In this document: one piece after another, positions 1 through 8,200 of the stretch
Layout of the letters: each line of letters starts with the position of its first letter
How positions within the stretch are numbered: the stretch's first letter is position 1
Origin: Phytopseudomonas straminea
GTDB lineage: Bacteria; Pseudomonadota; Gammaproteobacteria; Pseudomonadales; Pseudomonadaceae
NCBI RefSeq assembly: GCF_900112645.1
Contig: NZ_FOMO01000001.1
Location: 124,001-188,000, forward strand
Direction: 5' to 3'
DNA: 64,000 nt
Translations under genes and position numbers: made by a program
Notes under the pieces: model-generated
What the model was told of the DNA's origin: nothing
Database searches by the model: none
What the model saw: the letters and a program-made list of their open reading frames with translations, nothing else

Positions 1-367
1 TCACCACGCCGAAGATGATCGCCAGGGTGGCCAGCTCGATGGTCGCCGGGAACACCCGGGCGATGTCCTCGATCACCGGATGGCCGGTGAGCAGCGCGTT
101 GCCGAAATTGCCCTGGGCCAGGTCGCGCAGGTAATAGCCGAACTGCACCAGCAGTGGTCGGTCGAGGCCCATGGCCTGATAGACCTGGTCATAGGTGGAG
201 CTATCGGCATCCGGGCCGACCACCGCCAGCACCGGGTCCAGAGGCATCACGCGGCCGATGAAGAAGGTCATGGCCAAGAGGCCCAGCAGGGTCATCAGCA
301 CCGCACCGAAACGGCGTGAGGTGCCGCCCATCCGCGTGCCGAAGAAAGACGCAGTCGAAGCAAACAT
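1..367 (-). CDS. DppB-like peptide ABC transporter permease (N-terminal part)
   Basis: The first 122 codons of an inner-membrane permease are present; the rest lies beyond the left edge. The start is the ATG at 367. The N-terminus has a hydrophobic helix (about residues 18-36), then a periplasmic segment with the family-typical stretch YDQVYQAMGLDRPLLVQFGY, then GNFGNALLTGHPV, both characteristic of DppB/OppB permeases that pass di/oligopeptides or related solutes. It is the third gene of a minus-strand operon, after an enolase-superfamily enzyme and a family 5 solute-binding protein. DppC- and ATPase-type genes would be expected further left. The substrate cannot be read from this fragment. 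Confidence 0.9.
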   Translation of the reverse strand, partial: MFASTASFFGTRMGGTSRRFGAVLMTLLGLLAMTFFIGRVMPLDPVLAVVGPDADSSTYDQVYQAMGLDRPLLVQFGYYLRDLAQGNFGNALLTGHPVIEDIARVFPATIELATLAIIFGVV

Positions 368-437
368 GAGGAGCTCCCGATTGATCGCAGCGAGTTCGTG
401 TCCGTGTCGCATCGGGCGGCCTGAGCCGCCCGGCGGC

Positions 438-2051
438 TCAACGATCCTTGTGCACATCCTTGTAGCGCGTGGTCGCCGCGCTGTGACCGACGTAGCCGAC
501 CACATCGTGGTAGATCACCACCGTGTCGGTCATCTGCGAGATCGGCATGATGGCGCCAACCTGCTCGTGGTAGAGGTTCTGAAACTGGTGATACAGCTCC
601 CGTTGCTTCTGCTTGTCCGGTTCCACTTCGGCCTGCTCGATCAGCGTGTTGAGCTCCGGGCTGTGGAACGAGGTGCGCCAGCCCTGGAAGTTGCTCAGCT
701 TGGCTTCGTCGCGGTTATCCGGGTTGTACACCAGGGTGCGCAGACTGGAGTGCGGGTGCCGCTCGGCACCGCCGCCGCCGCGGCCGACGATGATGTCGAA
801 GGTGCGCTCGCGCATGGAGCCGTACACCTGGGTACCGGTACCGGTGACGATGCGTGCCTTGATGCCGGCCTGGGCCAGGGTCGACTGCAGGCTGGAGGCA
901 ATATTGATGAACGGGGGTTCGGCGAGCACGCGAATGGTGGTCTGGAAACCATCCGGATAGCCGGCCTCGGCGAGCAGCTTCTTGGCTTCCTCGACGTTCA
1001 GGCGATAGCCCGGATCATCCAGGCGCGCCGGCAAGCCGAGCGGCATCGGGCGCTGGTTGAGGGTGCCGTAGTGCGGCATCACCACATCGTTGATGCCCTG
1101 GTAGTCGATCAGCGAGCGAACCGCCTTGCGCACGCGGGCATCGGCGAACATCGGCTGCTTGGTGCTCAGCGCCACGTAGTAAAGGGTGCCGCGCTGCACG
1201 GTCTGGGTCTTGACCTTGTCCGAGCTGCTCAGTGCGGTGATGTCCGGTGCCGACATGCCACGGGCGATGTCCAGGTCACCCCGCTCGACCATCAGGCGCA
1301 GCGACTGCGACTCGGTCATGTTGCGCATCACCACGCGCTTGAGCTTGGCCGGGCCACCCCAGTAATCCTCGAAACGAGTCATCAGGATCACGTCGTTGGC
1401 GCGCCAGGCGTTGAGCACGAACGGCCCGCTGCCCGCTGCGTTGGTGGTCAGCCAGGCGCCGCCCATGTCGCCATTCTTGTCGTGCTTGAGCACCTCTTTC
1501 TGGTCGAGGATGAAGGCACTGGGCGAGGTGGCCAGGGTATTGAGCACCAGCACCGGGTCGGTCGGGCGAGCCAGTTCGATCACCACGGTGTGGTCGTCGG
1601 TCGCGCGGATCTGCTGTTCGACGTTATCGGCGGTGAAGCCGTAGGCCTTCCAGGTCGAGGCCAGCGCCAGATTGAGCTTGAGCACGCGCTGCAGCGACCA
1701 GATCACGTCCTGGGCGGTCAGCTCGTTACCGGAGTGGAACTTGACGCCGCTGCGCAAGTGGAAGGTCAGCGTCTTATGGTCGTCGCTGATTTCCCAGCGC
1801 TCGGCCAGAGCCGGCACCAGGGTGTCCGGCGCGGAAGCGTCCTGCACCAGCAGCATGTCGTACAGGTTGGCGTTCACCTCGGACACGTCCAGGCCCGTGG
1901 CGGCGGCCGGATCGAGGGACAACAGGTTGATCATGCTCATGCCGACGATGAGCTGGTCGGCAGGCGTCTTGGCCTGCACCGCGGTGGCGGTGCCCAGTGC
2001 CAGGGTGGCGGCCAGCAGGCCCGCCAGCAGATGCGGAAGTGGTTTGATCAT
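438..2051 (-). CDS. Peptide-type (SBP family 5) ABC transporter substrate-binding protein
   Basis: A 537-residue periplasmic binding protein. Residues 1-27 form a Sec signal peptide ending near VQA-K. The mature part has the DppA/OppA-type fold of about 500 residues, with recognisable segments such as ALAERWEISDDHKTLTFHLR and VRKAVRSLIDYQGI. It captures a solute and hands it to the DppB-like permease encoded 70 bases downstream. The gene follows the mandelate-racemase-like gene by 67 bases, so all three are probably co-transcribed. Family 5 proteins bind peptides but also sugars, opines and nickel. The linked enolase-superfamily enzyme makes a sugar-acid-like or other carboxylate ligand as plausible as a peptide, which is inference. 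Confidence 0.9.
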   Translation of the reverse strand: MIKPLPHLLAGLLAATLALGTATAVQAKTPADQLIVGMSMINLLSLDPAAATGLDVSEVNANLYDMLLVQDASAPDTLVPALAERWEISDDHKTLTFHLRSGVKFHSGNELTAQDVIWSLQRVLKLNLALASTWKAYGFTADNVEQQIRATDDHTVVIELARPTDPVLVLNTLATSPSAFILDQKEVLKHDKNGDMGGAWLTTNAAGSGPFVLNAWRANDVILMTRFEDYWGGPAKLKRVVMRNMTESQSLRLMVERGDLDIARGMSAPDITALSSSDKVKTQTVQRGTLYYVALSTKQPMFADARVRKAVRSLIDYQGINDVVMPHYGTLNQRPMPLGLPARLDDPGYRLNVEEAKKLLAEAGYPDGFQTTIRVLAEPPFINIASSLQSTLAQAGIKARIVTGTGTQVYGSMRERTFDIIVGRGGGGAERHPHSSLRTLVYNPDNRDEAKLSNFQGWRTSFHSPELNTLIEQAEVEPDKQKQRELYHQFQNLYHEQVGAIMPISQMTDTVVIYHDVVGYVGHSAATTRYKDVHKDR

Positions 2052-2118
2052 GAGACGGCCTTCTTATATTTATTCGACTCAGAAACGGCGCAGCCGCACA
2101 CGGCTGCGCAGCGGTGCA

Positions 2119-3273
2119 TCAGTAGCGATTGACGGTGTTGGTCTCGATGTAAGCGAAGTTGATGTCCTCGCCGAGGCCCGGACGATCCGGCAGGTGCACG
2201 TAGCCGTCGCGGTCCATCGGGTCGACGATGCTGTTCAGGTAGGCCGGCACGTCGTCGTATTCCAGGAACGGGTGCAGCAGGCCGCGCTCGTACCAGTCGC
2301 AGTTCTTGATCGCACCGACCACCGCCAGGTTGGCGGCACCGTTACCGTGGATCTCGCAGTGCATGCCGTAGGCTTCGGCCAGGTGCGCGACCTTCAGGCA
2401 CGGCGCGATACCGCCGACCCCGGCCACACCGGCGCGCAGAATGTCACAGGCGCCCTGCCCGACCCAGCTGGCACGGCTCATGTACTTGCCGCCGAGGGAT
2501 TCTGGGCCCAGTACCGGGATGTCCAGGTTGGCCGCCAGCCACGCATAGGACTCGGCGGACTCCTCCATCATCGGTTCTTCGAACCAGGCGAAGTCGAGCT
2601 TCTCCAGCTCACGGCCGATATACAGCGCGTCGGTACGGCTGTACCAGTGGTAGCCGTCGAGCATCAGCGCGATATCCGGGCCGACCGCCTCGCGCACCGC
2701 GGCGCAGGCGCGCACGTCCATCTTAGGATCTGGCGCGAAGGAGATCGGCGGCATCCAGGTGTGCAGCTTGATCGCCTTGTAGCCACGGGCAACCAGTTGC
2801 TCGGCGAAGCGGCCGTACTCCTCTGGGGTCGACAGGCCGCCCGGCAGGTCGTCACCACACATGGTCGACCCATAGGCCAGCACCTTGTCGCGATAGCCGC
2901 CGATGAGCTTGTGCACCGGCTGCTTGAATTTGCGCCCTGCCCAGTCCCACAGCGCCTGCTCGACCAGCGCCAGAGCGCGGTCGGTCAACTGACTGGCACT
3001 GCCGCGCTGCCAATGGGCCAGGTCCTGCCAGATCTTCTCGCGGTCCAGGGCGTTCTGGCCGATCAGCACCTTGCGCACGAAGCTGTCGATGATGTGCGGG
3101 CGGATCAGTTCGGGCGCCCCGAAGGCATAGCCTTCAGTACCGTCCTCAGTGGCGACGCGCAGTATGGCCATCTTGGCCAGCGACTCTTCGCCCGGATGGG
3201 CGTGGCCGGCCGCGTCGACGCTGCGGCGGGTGGGGTAGGTGAAAACCTCGACATTGACCTGAGTGATCTTCAT
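2119..3273 (-). CDS. Mandelate racemase/muconate lactonizing family enzyme (enolase superfamily)
   Basis: A 384-residue cytoplasmic Mg-dependent enzyme that would abstract a proton alpha to a carboxylate and then racemise, dehydrate or cycloisomerise the product. Visible residues: a K-x-H pair (K169, H171) at the end of barrel strand 2, metal ligands D206 (LMLDGYH), E232 (FEEP) and E258 (GPES), and a candidate general base H309 (CEIHGNG). This is the mandelate racemase-type arrangement, except that the second lysine of the K-x-K motif is replaced by histidine. It is the first gene of a transport operon, so it probably acts on the imported solute. A candidate regulator site lies 41 bases upstream. 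The exact substrate is not predictable from sequence. Confidence 0.85.
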   Translation of the reverse strand: MKITQVNVEVFTYPTRRSVDAAGHAHPGEESLAKMAILRVATEDGTEGYAFGAPELIRPHIIDSFVRKVLIGQNALDREKIWQDLAHWQRGSASQLTDRALALVEQALWDWAGRKFKQPVHKLIGGYRDKVLAYGSTMCGDDLPGGLSTPEEYGRFAEQLVARGYKAIKLHTWMPPISFAPDPKMDVRACAAVREAVGPDIALMLDGYHWYSRTDALYIGRELEKLDFAWFEEPMMEESAESYAWLAANLDIPVLGPESLGGKYMSRASWVGQGACDILRAGVAGVGGIAPCLKVAHLAEAYGMHCEIHGNGAANLAVVGAIKNCDWYERGLLHPFLEYDDVPAYLNSIVDPMDRDGYVHLPDRPGLGEDINFAYIETNTVNRY

Positions 3274-3313
3274 TGAACGCGCCTTGGATCTTGTGATTAT
3301 TTGAGTGCCCCGA

Positions 3314-3331
3314 TGTATGTTGTCATACAGC
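3314..3331. promoter_or_regulatory. Candidate operator (GntR-like palindrome) of the MR/MLE-transporter operon
   Basis: A perfect inverted repeat, TGTATG-TTGT-CATACA, lies at 3314-3329, 41 bases upstream of the first gene of the minus-strand operon. It contains the 13-mer GTTGTCATACAGC (3319-3331), which recurs exactly at 3618-3630. The core resembles the TnGTnnnACnA sites bound by FadR-type GntR regulators, with one mismatch. No regulator gene is present in the window. Confidence 0.5.
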
Positions 3332-3617
3332 GAATGAGCAGATAATTGCCGTTATCCCCAACGCTGTCAAGAAGCTGTAAAGAAGAAAAATGGGGTTTAT
3401 CTGCCCATCAAATGGCCATCATCACCACTCTAAAAAGCGTCTAAAAAACACTAAAAAATAAATAAAAACAGCAATTTAAATAATGTTTAGCCGCGCACTC
3501 GAAGCCACATATGAAATGTGGAAAGCTGCAGAAAAACAATCAGGGCGTGAATTTTCCATCTACATACGGCGATGCGAAAGCCTCACCAGGCACGCCAAAA
3601 AAGAACAACCCAGGAAG
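3332..3617. other. AT-rich intergenic region without a gene
   Basis: The stretch between the operator copies is strikingly A/T-rich compared with the surrounding coding DNA, with runs such as CTAAAAAACACTAAAAAATA around 3440-3460. No convincing coding frame, tRNA or IS end is visible. It probably holds promoter or UP-element sequence for the leftward operon. A short open frame overlapping the YqaE gene does not look coding. Confidence 0.5.
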
Positions 3618-3661
3618 GTTGTCATACAGCAACAGCACGGCAGATAGCTTCTCCAGGCAAT

Positions 3662-3690
3662 AAAAAACCGCGCAGTGCGCGGTTCTTGTA
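3662..3690 (-). terminator. Rho-independent terminator of yqaE
   Basis: Read leftwards, the sequence is AACCGCGC-ACT-GCGCGGTT followed by TTTTTATT. This is an 8-bp stem, a 3-base loop and a T-run, located just after the YqaE stop codon. Confidence 0.8.
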
Positions 3691-3702
3691 AACGCCTGAA
3701 CG

Positions 3703-3861
3703 TCAGCGCTTGGCGATGATGTACACGGCATGAATGATGCCAGGAAAATAACCTAGCAACGTCAGCAGGATATTCAGCCAGAAGGCGCCAGCGAAGCCGA
3801 CCTGCAGGAAAACCCCCAACGGAGGGAGAAGAATGGCGATCAGAATACGGATCAGATCCAT
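3703..3861 (-). CDS. YqaE/Pmp3 family small membrane protein
   Basis: A 52-residue protein starting MDLIRILIAILLPPLGVFLQ, with two hydrophobic helices (about 3-22 and 27-48) and the family hallmark of LPPLGVFLQVG followed by WLNILLTLLGYFPGIIHA. YqaE/Pmp3 proteins sit in the cytoplasmic membrane and are often induced by osmotic or salt stress; yeast Pmp3 affects membrane potential. The gene is monocistronic with its own terminator. The identification rests on strong motif resemblance over the full length. Confidence 0.9.
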   Translation of the reverse strand: MDLIRILIAILLPPLGVFLQVGFAGAFWLNILLTLLGYFPGIIHAVYIIAKR

Positions 3862-4062
3862 GATGGTAGTCCTATTAGTGGGCCCAACCGGGCGTTACCC
3901 CACAATCGACTGGTGCTGGCGATATCCGGTTCAAGAAAAATCACGCGCTGACCGCCGCAACGGTGCCAGCCAGACAGGTTCGTGAGCTTTCCTGTCATCG
4001 TACGGAGTCTATAGTGTGCTGGCCCTGTCTATAACAGCTCCACCCCTTTGAGGAGAGTTCTC

Positions 4063-4623
4063 ATGAGCAAAACCTACAACGTGGCCGTCCTGGTTGGCAG
4101 CCTGCGCAAGGCGTCGATCAACCGCAAGCTGGCATTGGCACTCGCCGATCTGGCGCCACAGCAGCTGAAACTGAATATCGTCGAGATCGGTGAGCTGCCG
4201 CTTTACAACGAAGACATCGACGTCGATCCGGCTCCAGCCGCCTACACCACCTTCCGTAACGCGCTCAAAGCCGCTGACGCCGTGCTGTTCGTGACCCCCG
4301 AATATAACCGCACGATCCCAGCGCCGATGAAGAATGCCGTAGACGTCGCCTCGCGGCCTTACGGGCAGAGCGCCCTGAGCGGCAAACCGGCCGGCGTTGT
4401 CAGCGCCTCGCCAGGTGCCATCGGTGGCTTCGGCGCCAACCATCACCTGCGTCAGGCTCTGGTGTTCCTTGACATGCCGGTGCTGCAACAGCCCGAGGCC
4501 TATCTGGGCGGTGCCGGTAACTTCTTCGATGAAAGCGGCAAGCTGAGCGACAGCATCAAGCCCTTCCTGCAGAAGTACATCGACACCTTTGCAGCCTGGG
4601 TAGAGAAGACGGCGAAGCCATAA
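4063..4623 (+). CDS. NAD(P)H-dependent FMN reductase (flavodoxin-like fold)
   Basis: A 186-residue cytosolic flavoprotein of the NADPH-dependent FMN reductase family (ChrR/azoreductase-like), which reduces quinones, azo dyes or metals at the expense of NAD(P)H. Diagnostic segments are GSLRKASINRKLA (phosphate-binding loop, residues 10-22) and TPEYNRTIPAPMKNAVD (FMN isoalloxazine site, about 79-95). The ATG at 4063 is chosen because AGGAG at 4051-4055 sits seven bases upstream. An in-frame TTG at 4048 lies upstream of that ribosome site and is rejected. The gene stands alone between two terminators and has no cofactor or pathway neighbour. Confidence 0.88.
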   Translation: MSKTYNVAVLVGSLRKASINRKLALALADLAPQQLKLNIVEIGELPLYNEDIDVDPAPAAYTTFRNALKAADAVLFVTPEYNRTIPAPMKNAVDVASRPYGQSALSGKPAGVVSASPGAIGGFGANHHLRQALVFLDMPVLQQPEAYLGGAGNFFDESGKLSDSIKPFLQKYIDTFAAWVEKTAKP

Positions 4624-4634
4624 GGCTGAGCCCG

Positions 4635-4719
4635 AGAGCCCGCCCAGCGGGCTCTAGCCGCGGTGCAACCAAACTGTTTTTGCCGCACAAAAAGAAAACC
4701 CCGCCGAGGCGGGGTTTTT
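4635..4719 (+). terminator. Two hairpins; the second is a strong terminator
   Basis: The first hairpin is AGAGCCCG-CCCAG-CGGGCTCT at 4635-4655. The second is AAAACCCCGCC-GA-GGCGGGGTTTT at 4695-4718, with T-runs on both sides, so it can end transcription from either strand. They lie after the FMN reductase gene. Confidence 0.8.
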
Positions 4720-4901
4720 CAGACCTGAACCTGACATCCTTGATCAATCCGCCATCCTGGCAGCGTCCCACGTATCCTTGTCTGTTCAGTGCGCTTCCTG
4801 CGCTAAGTCCGTGAAGTGAAGATTACGCCTGTGCCGCAGGTGGCCATAGTGGCTAAAGGCAGAACCGCGTGTAAGCAATAGCCTACACGCGGCTCACAGA
4901 C

Positions 4902-6677
4902 TCAGAACTGCTCGGCGGCCAGCAGATACAGGCTGTCGCTGCCTGCGCCCACCGAGGCGTTCAGTGAGTGGATGCGCGGCAGCAGGCGGGCGAAGTAGAA
5001 ACGTGCGGTGCCCAGCTTGCTGGAGTAGAAATCATCCTGCCCTTCCTTGCCCTGCGCCGCCTTCGCCATCATCGCCCACATGTAGGCGTAGGCGGTGTAG
5101 CCGAACAGGTGCAGGTACTCCACGGAAGCAGCCCCGATCTCATTCGGATTGCCTTGCGCACGTGCGAGCAGTGCTGCCGTCTGGGTTTCCAGAATCTCGA
5201 CGGCCTCCAGCAGCGGCGCCCTGAATTCCTCGGTCAATGCAGCATCGCTGGCAAAGGCTCGCACTTCGTCGGTGAAATGCCGGCAGAAGGCTCCACCATT
5301 GCCGACGATCTTACGGCCGACCAGATCCAGTGCCTGAATGCCGTTGGTGCCTTCGTAGATCTGCGTGATGCGACAGTCGCGCACCAGCTGCTCCTGGCCC
5401 CACTCGCGCACGTAGCCGTGACCACCGAACACCTGCTGACCGTGGATGGTGGTCTCCAATCCCAGGTCGGTAAGGAAGGCCTTGGCCACCGGCGTCAGCA
5501 GTGCTACCAACTCTTCGGCGCGCTGGCGGATGGTTTCGTCCTCGCTGTACTTGGCGGTATCGAGTTGCAAGGCTACGTAGCTGGAGAAGGCGCGACCGCC
5601 TTCGTTGAAGGCCTTCATGGTCAGCAACATGCGGCGCACGTCCGGATGCACGATGATCGGATCAGCCGCCTTGTCCTTGGCCACCGCACCGGTCGGCGCA
5701 CGGCTCTGAATGCGCTCGCGGGCATACTCGATGGCGCTCTGGTAGGAACGCTCACCGGTCGACAGCCCCTGGATACCAACGCCCAGGCGCTCATAGTTCA
5801 TCATGGTGAACATCGCCGCCAGGCCGCGGTTCGGCGCATCGATGATGTAGCCGGTGGCGCCATCGAAATTCATCACACAGGTGCTTGAGGCCTTGATGCC
5901 CATCTTGTGTTCGATCGAGCCACAGGACACCGCGTTGCGCTCGCCCAGCGAGCCGTCGGCGTTGACCATGAACTTGGGCACCAGAAACAGCGAGATGCCC
6001 TTGGGCCCGGCCGGTGCATCCGGCAGCTTGGCCAGCACCAGGTGGATGATGTTCTCGGTCAGGTCATGCTCACCGCCGGTGATGAAGATCTTGGTGCCGC
6101 TGACCTTGTAGCTGCCGTCAGCTTGCGGCTCAGCCTTGGTGCGGATGATGCCCAGGTCGGTACCGGCGTGGGGCTCGGTCAGGCACATCGAGCCGGCCCA
6201 GACACCCGCGTACATATTGGGCAAATAGGTCTGCTTGAGCTCTTCGCTGGCGTGGGCGTTGATCGACAGGCAAGCGCCAGCGGTAAGCATCGGGTAGAGA
6301 CCGAACGACAGGCTGGACGAGTTGACCATCTCTTCGACCTGGGCGGAGATAACCTTGGGCATGCCCATGCCGCCGAACTGCGGGTCACCGCCCACGCCAA
6401 CCCAGCCGCCCTCGGCGTAAGCGTTGTAGGCCTCGATGAAGCCAGCCGGCGTGCGTACCTCGGTATTGGCCCAGGTGCAGCCCTCCTCGTCACTGGCGCG
6501 ATTCAGGGGCGCGATCATGCCGGCAGTAATCTTGCCTGCCTCCTCGAGAATCGCGTTGGCAGTTTCCTCGTCGACGACCTCGGCCAGGGCAGGCAACTGC
6601 GCCCAGAGTTTGGAAACCTGGAAAACTTCGTTGAGCACGAAGCGCATGTCACGCAGGGGAGCTTTGTAGTCGGCCAT
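4902..6677 (-). CDS. Acyl-CoA dehydrogenase, large (C-terminally extended) type
   Basis: A 591-residue FAD enzyme that introduces a trans-2 double bond into acyl-CoA in beta-oxidation. Domain order: short N-terminal helical piece (1-35, starting MADYKAPLRDMRF), N-terminal ACAD domain, middle beta domain (CLTEPHAGTDLG at 165-176), C-terminal helical domain with the catalytic base E442 in IYEGTNGIQ, then an extra domain of about 120 residues typical of this subgroup. Homologous proteins in P. putida include a phenylacyl-CoA dehydrogenase (PP_0368, as I recall), so long-chain or phenylalkanoyl-CoA substrates are likely. A close paralogue is encoded at 8201-10006, with a diguanylate cyclase between them. 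Confidence 0.93.
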   Translation of the reverse strand: MADYKAPLRDMRFVLNEVFQVSKLWAQLPALAEVVDEETANAILEEAGKITAGMIAPLNRASDEEGCTWANTEVRTPAGFIEAYNAYAEGGWVGVGGDPQFGGMGMPKVISAQVEEMVNSSSLSFGLYPMLTAGACLSINAHASEELKQTYLPNMYAGVWAGSMCLTEPHAGTDLGIIRTKAEPQADGSYKVSGTKIFITGGEHDLTENIIHLVLAKLPDAPAGPKGISLFLVPKFMVNADGSLGERNAVSCGSIEHKMGIKASSTCVMNFDGATGYIIDAPNRGLAAMFTMMNYERLGVGIQGLSTGERSYQSAIEYARERIQSRAPTGAVAKDKAADPIIVHPDVRRMLLTMKAFNEGGRAFSSYVALQLDTAKYSEDETIRQRAEELVALLTPVAKAFLTDLGLETTIHGQQVFGGHGYVREWGQEQLVRDCRITQIYEGTNGIQALDLVGRKIVGNGGAFCRHFTDEVRAFASDAALTEEFRAPLLEAVEILETQTAALLARAQGNPNEIGAASVEYLHLFGYTAYAYMWAMMAKAAQGKEGQDDFYSSKLGTARFYFARLLPRIHSLNASVGAGSDSLYLLAAEQF

Positions 6678-6771
6678 GGGAAATCCTCGGTAGCACGGTC
6701 AGAAACCGAGTCTAGCGCAACAACTTTTCAGAGACATAGGGTCGTGTCGTGACCGGTCGACCACCGATCGG

Positions 6772-8085
6772 TCAGGCCGGATCAGCCTTCACCTTTACCG
6801 CGCCGCGGCGGCGCTGCATCTGGCTGCTCACGCAGTTGCGCCCGGCGCTCTTGGCGCCATAAAGCGCCTTGTCGGCCGCCTTGAGCACCTCCTCCACACT
6901 GCGGTGCTCGCTGCTAGGCTGGGCCACGCCGATGCTGACCGTCACCGACACCTGGGATGCGCCTGCGCCGGCACGACGTTGCCGCCCTACTCTGTCGTCG
7001 ACCGGGCGTAGTTGCTGATCACGCAGCTGAATCTGATAACGCTCGACCGCCTGACGTACCGCTTCCAGGTGAGGCAGACATTGCTCGACGTCCTTGCCGG
7101 GGAACACCAGGGTGAATTCCTCGCCGCCGTAACGATATACCTTGCCGCCACCACCGACCTTGCGCAGTTGGCTGGCCACCACGCGCAGCACCTGGTCGCC
7201 GGTATCATGGCCGTGGGTATCGTTGAATCGCTTGAAGTGATCCACGTCGGCCATGGCGATCACGTAATTGCGCCCCAGGCGCTGCAGGCGCTCGTTCAAC
7301 GCTCGGCGACCGGGCAATCCGGTCAGTTCGTCACGAAAAGCCATCTGGTAGGCCTCATGGGCCACGCCGACGACGATCATCAACATCACAACGCTGGACA
7401 TTACCTGCAGTGCATGGGGCTGGATGAATGTCTTGGGCAGCATCCAGAACAGGGCCAGGGCCCCGACCAGTTGCACGGCGTGTACAGGCCGGGGCTTGCG
7501 TAGGTACTGAACCAGCAAGGCGATGATCACCAGCAGGAATACTGGATAGGCCAGTTGCACTAGGTTCATCCACCCAGCGTGCAGCGACGGCCAGCGGATC
7601 ACTGAGAGCCACTGCTCCAACTCATGGGGATAACGCCGCGCCAACGCCGCAGCCACGCCGCCGACCGCAAGCAATACGGCCACACGCGCAACCAGATCCT
7701 GAATCAGATGGGTACGTTCGCGCCACATCGCGAACAGGCCGTAAAGCGCCGGCAACAGCAGGCTGCAGAGGTGGAAAACTAGAGCGGCGTCCTCGCGCAC
7801 CCGGCCGAATTCACGGTAGTAATCGGCCTGTTCGTCGAGCAGGTAGTAGCCCAGATAGAGCACCAGCAACATGAATAGCTCACGCTGGCGGCCGTAAACC
7901 ACGCAGAAGGTGCCACCTAGCAGCAGCAGCGAGGTGGGCAGCACGTTGAACAGCGAGGTGAAGAAGTCGGTCAGGGTCGGCAGTGTCGCGGCCAGCAAGC
8001 CGCCCCCAAGCAGCAGCAAGGCCGGCACGAAATGCCACAGGCGCAACGCGACTAAACGCGGCAAGGCGGGCTCCGCAATGGCCAA
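6772..8085 (-). CDS. Membrane-bound diguanylate cyclase (GGDEF)
   Basis: A protein of about 437 residues with six to eight hydrophobic segments over residues 15-245, then a GGDEF domain (about 250-420). The active-site sequence is GGEEF at 320-324, with MADVDHFKRFND upstream, so it should convert two GTP to c-di-GMP. The allosteric I-site RxxD, expected five residues before GGEEF, is absent: GGGG precedes KVYRY. Product inhibition may therefore be lost. The frame opens with TTG at 8085 and has no ATG before residue 72, so the start is uncertain. It lies between two acyl-CoA dehydrogenase genes on the same strand. Confidence 0.88.
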   Translation of the reverse strand: MAIAEPALPRLVALRLWHFVPALLLLGGGLLAATLPTLTDFFTSLFNVLPTSLLLLGGTFCVVYGRQRELFMLLVLYLGYYLLDEQADYYREFGRVREDAALVFHLCSLLLPALYGLFAMWRERTHLIQDLVARVAVLLAVGGVAAALARRYPHELEQWLSVIRWPSLHAGWMNLVQLAYPVFLLVIIALLVQYLRKPRPVHAVQLVGALALFWMLPKTFIQPHALQVMSSVVMLMIVVGVAHEAYQMAFRDELTGLPGRRALNERLQRLGRNYVIAMADVDHFKRFNDTHGHDTGDQVLRVVASQLRKVGGGGKVYRYGGEEFTLVFPGKDVEQCLPHLEAVRQAVERYQIQLRDQQLRPVDDRVGRQRRAGAGASQVSVTVSIGVAQPSSEHRSVEEVLKAADKALYGAKSAGRNCVSSQMQRRRGAVKVKADPA

Positions 8086-8155
8086 AGGAGGAAGCTGGCA
8101 TTCTGCCTGTAATTAGCCGGCAACGCACGCCGGCACTCATAAGATCCTGTCCCAT

Positions 8156-8183
8156 AAAAAACCGCGGCACTCAGGCCGCGGTT
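8156..8183 (-). terminator. Rho-independent terminator after the acyl-CoA dehydrogenase at 8201-10006
   Basis: Read leftwards, AACCGCGGC-CTGAGT-GCCGCGGTT is followed by TTTTTATG. It lies 18 bases past the stop codon and separates this gene from the diguanylate cyclase, which therefore probably has its own promoter. Confidence 0.8.
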
Positions 8184-8200
8184 CATTTATCGCTGACGGA

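Noticed and set aside
195..2132. Long open frame (645 codons) on the plus strand opposite the binding-protein gene
   Set aside because: It lies antisense to a well-supported gene, is rich in His, Arg and Gly as expected of a GC-rich shadow frame, and has no ribosome site or domain.
3540..3731. 63-codon minus-strand frame downstream of yqaE
   Set aside because: It runs through the yqaE terminator hairpin and overlaps the end of yqaE in another frame.
4048..4062. Upstream TTG start for the FMN reductase
   Set aside because: The Shine-Dalgarno AGGAG lies after the TTG and properly before the ATG at 4063.
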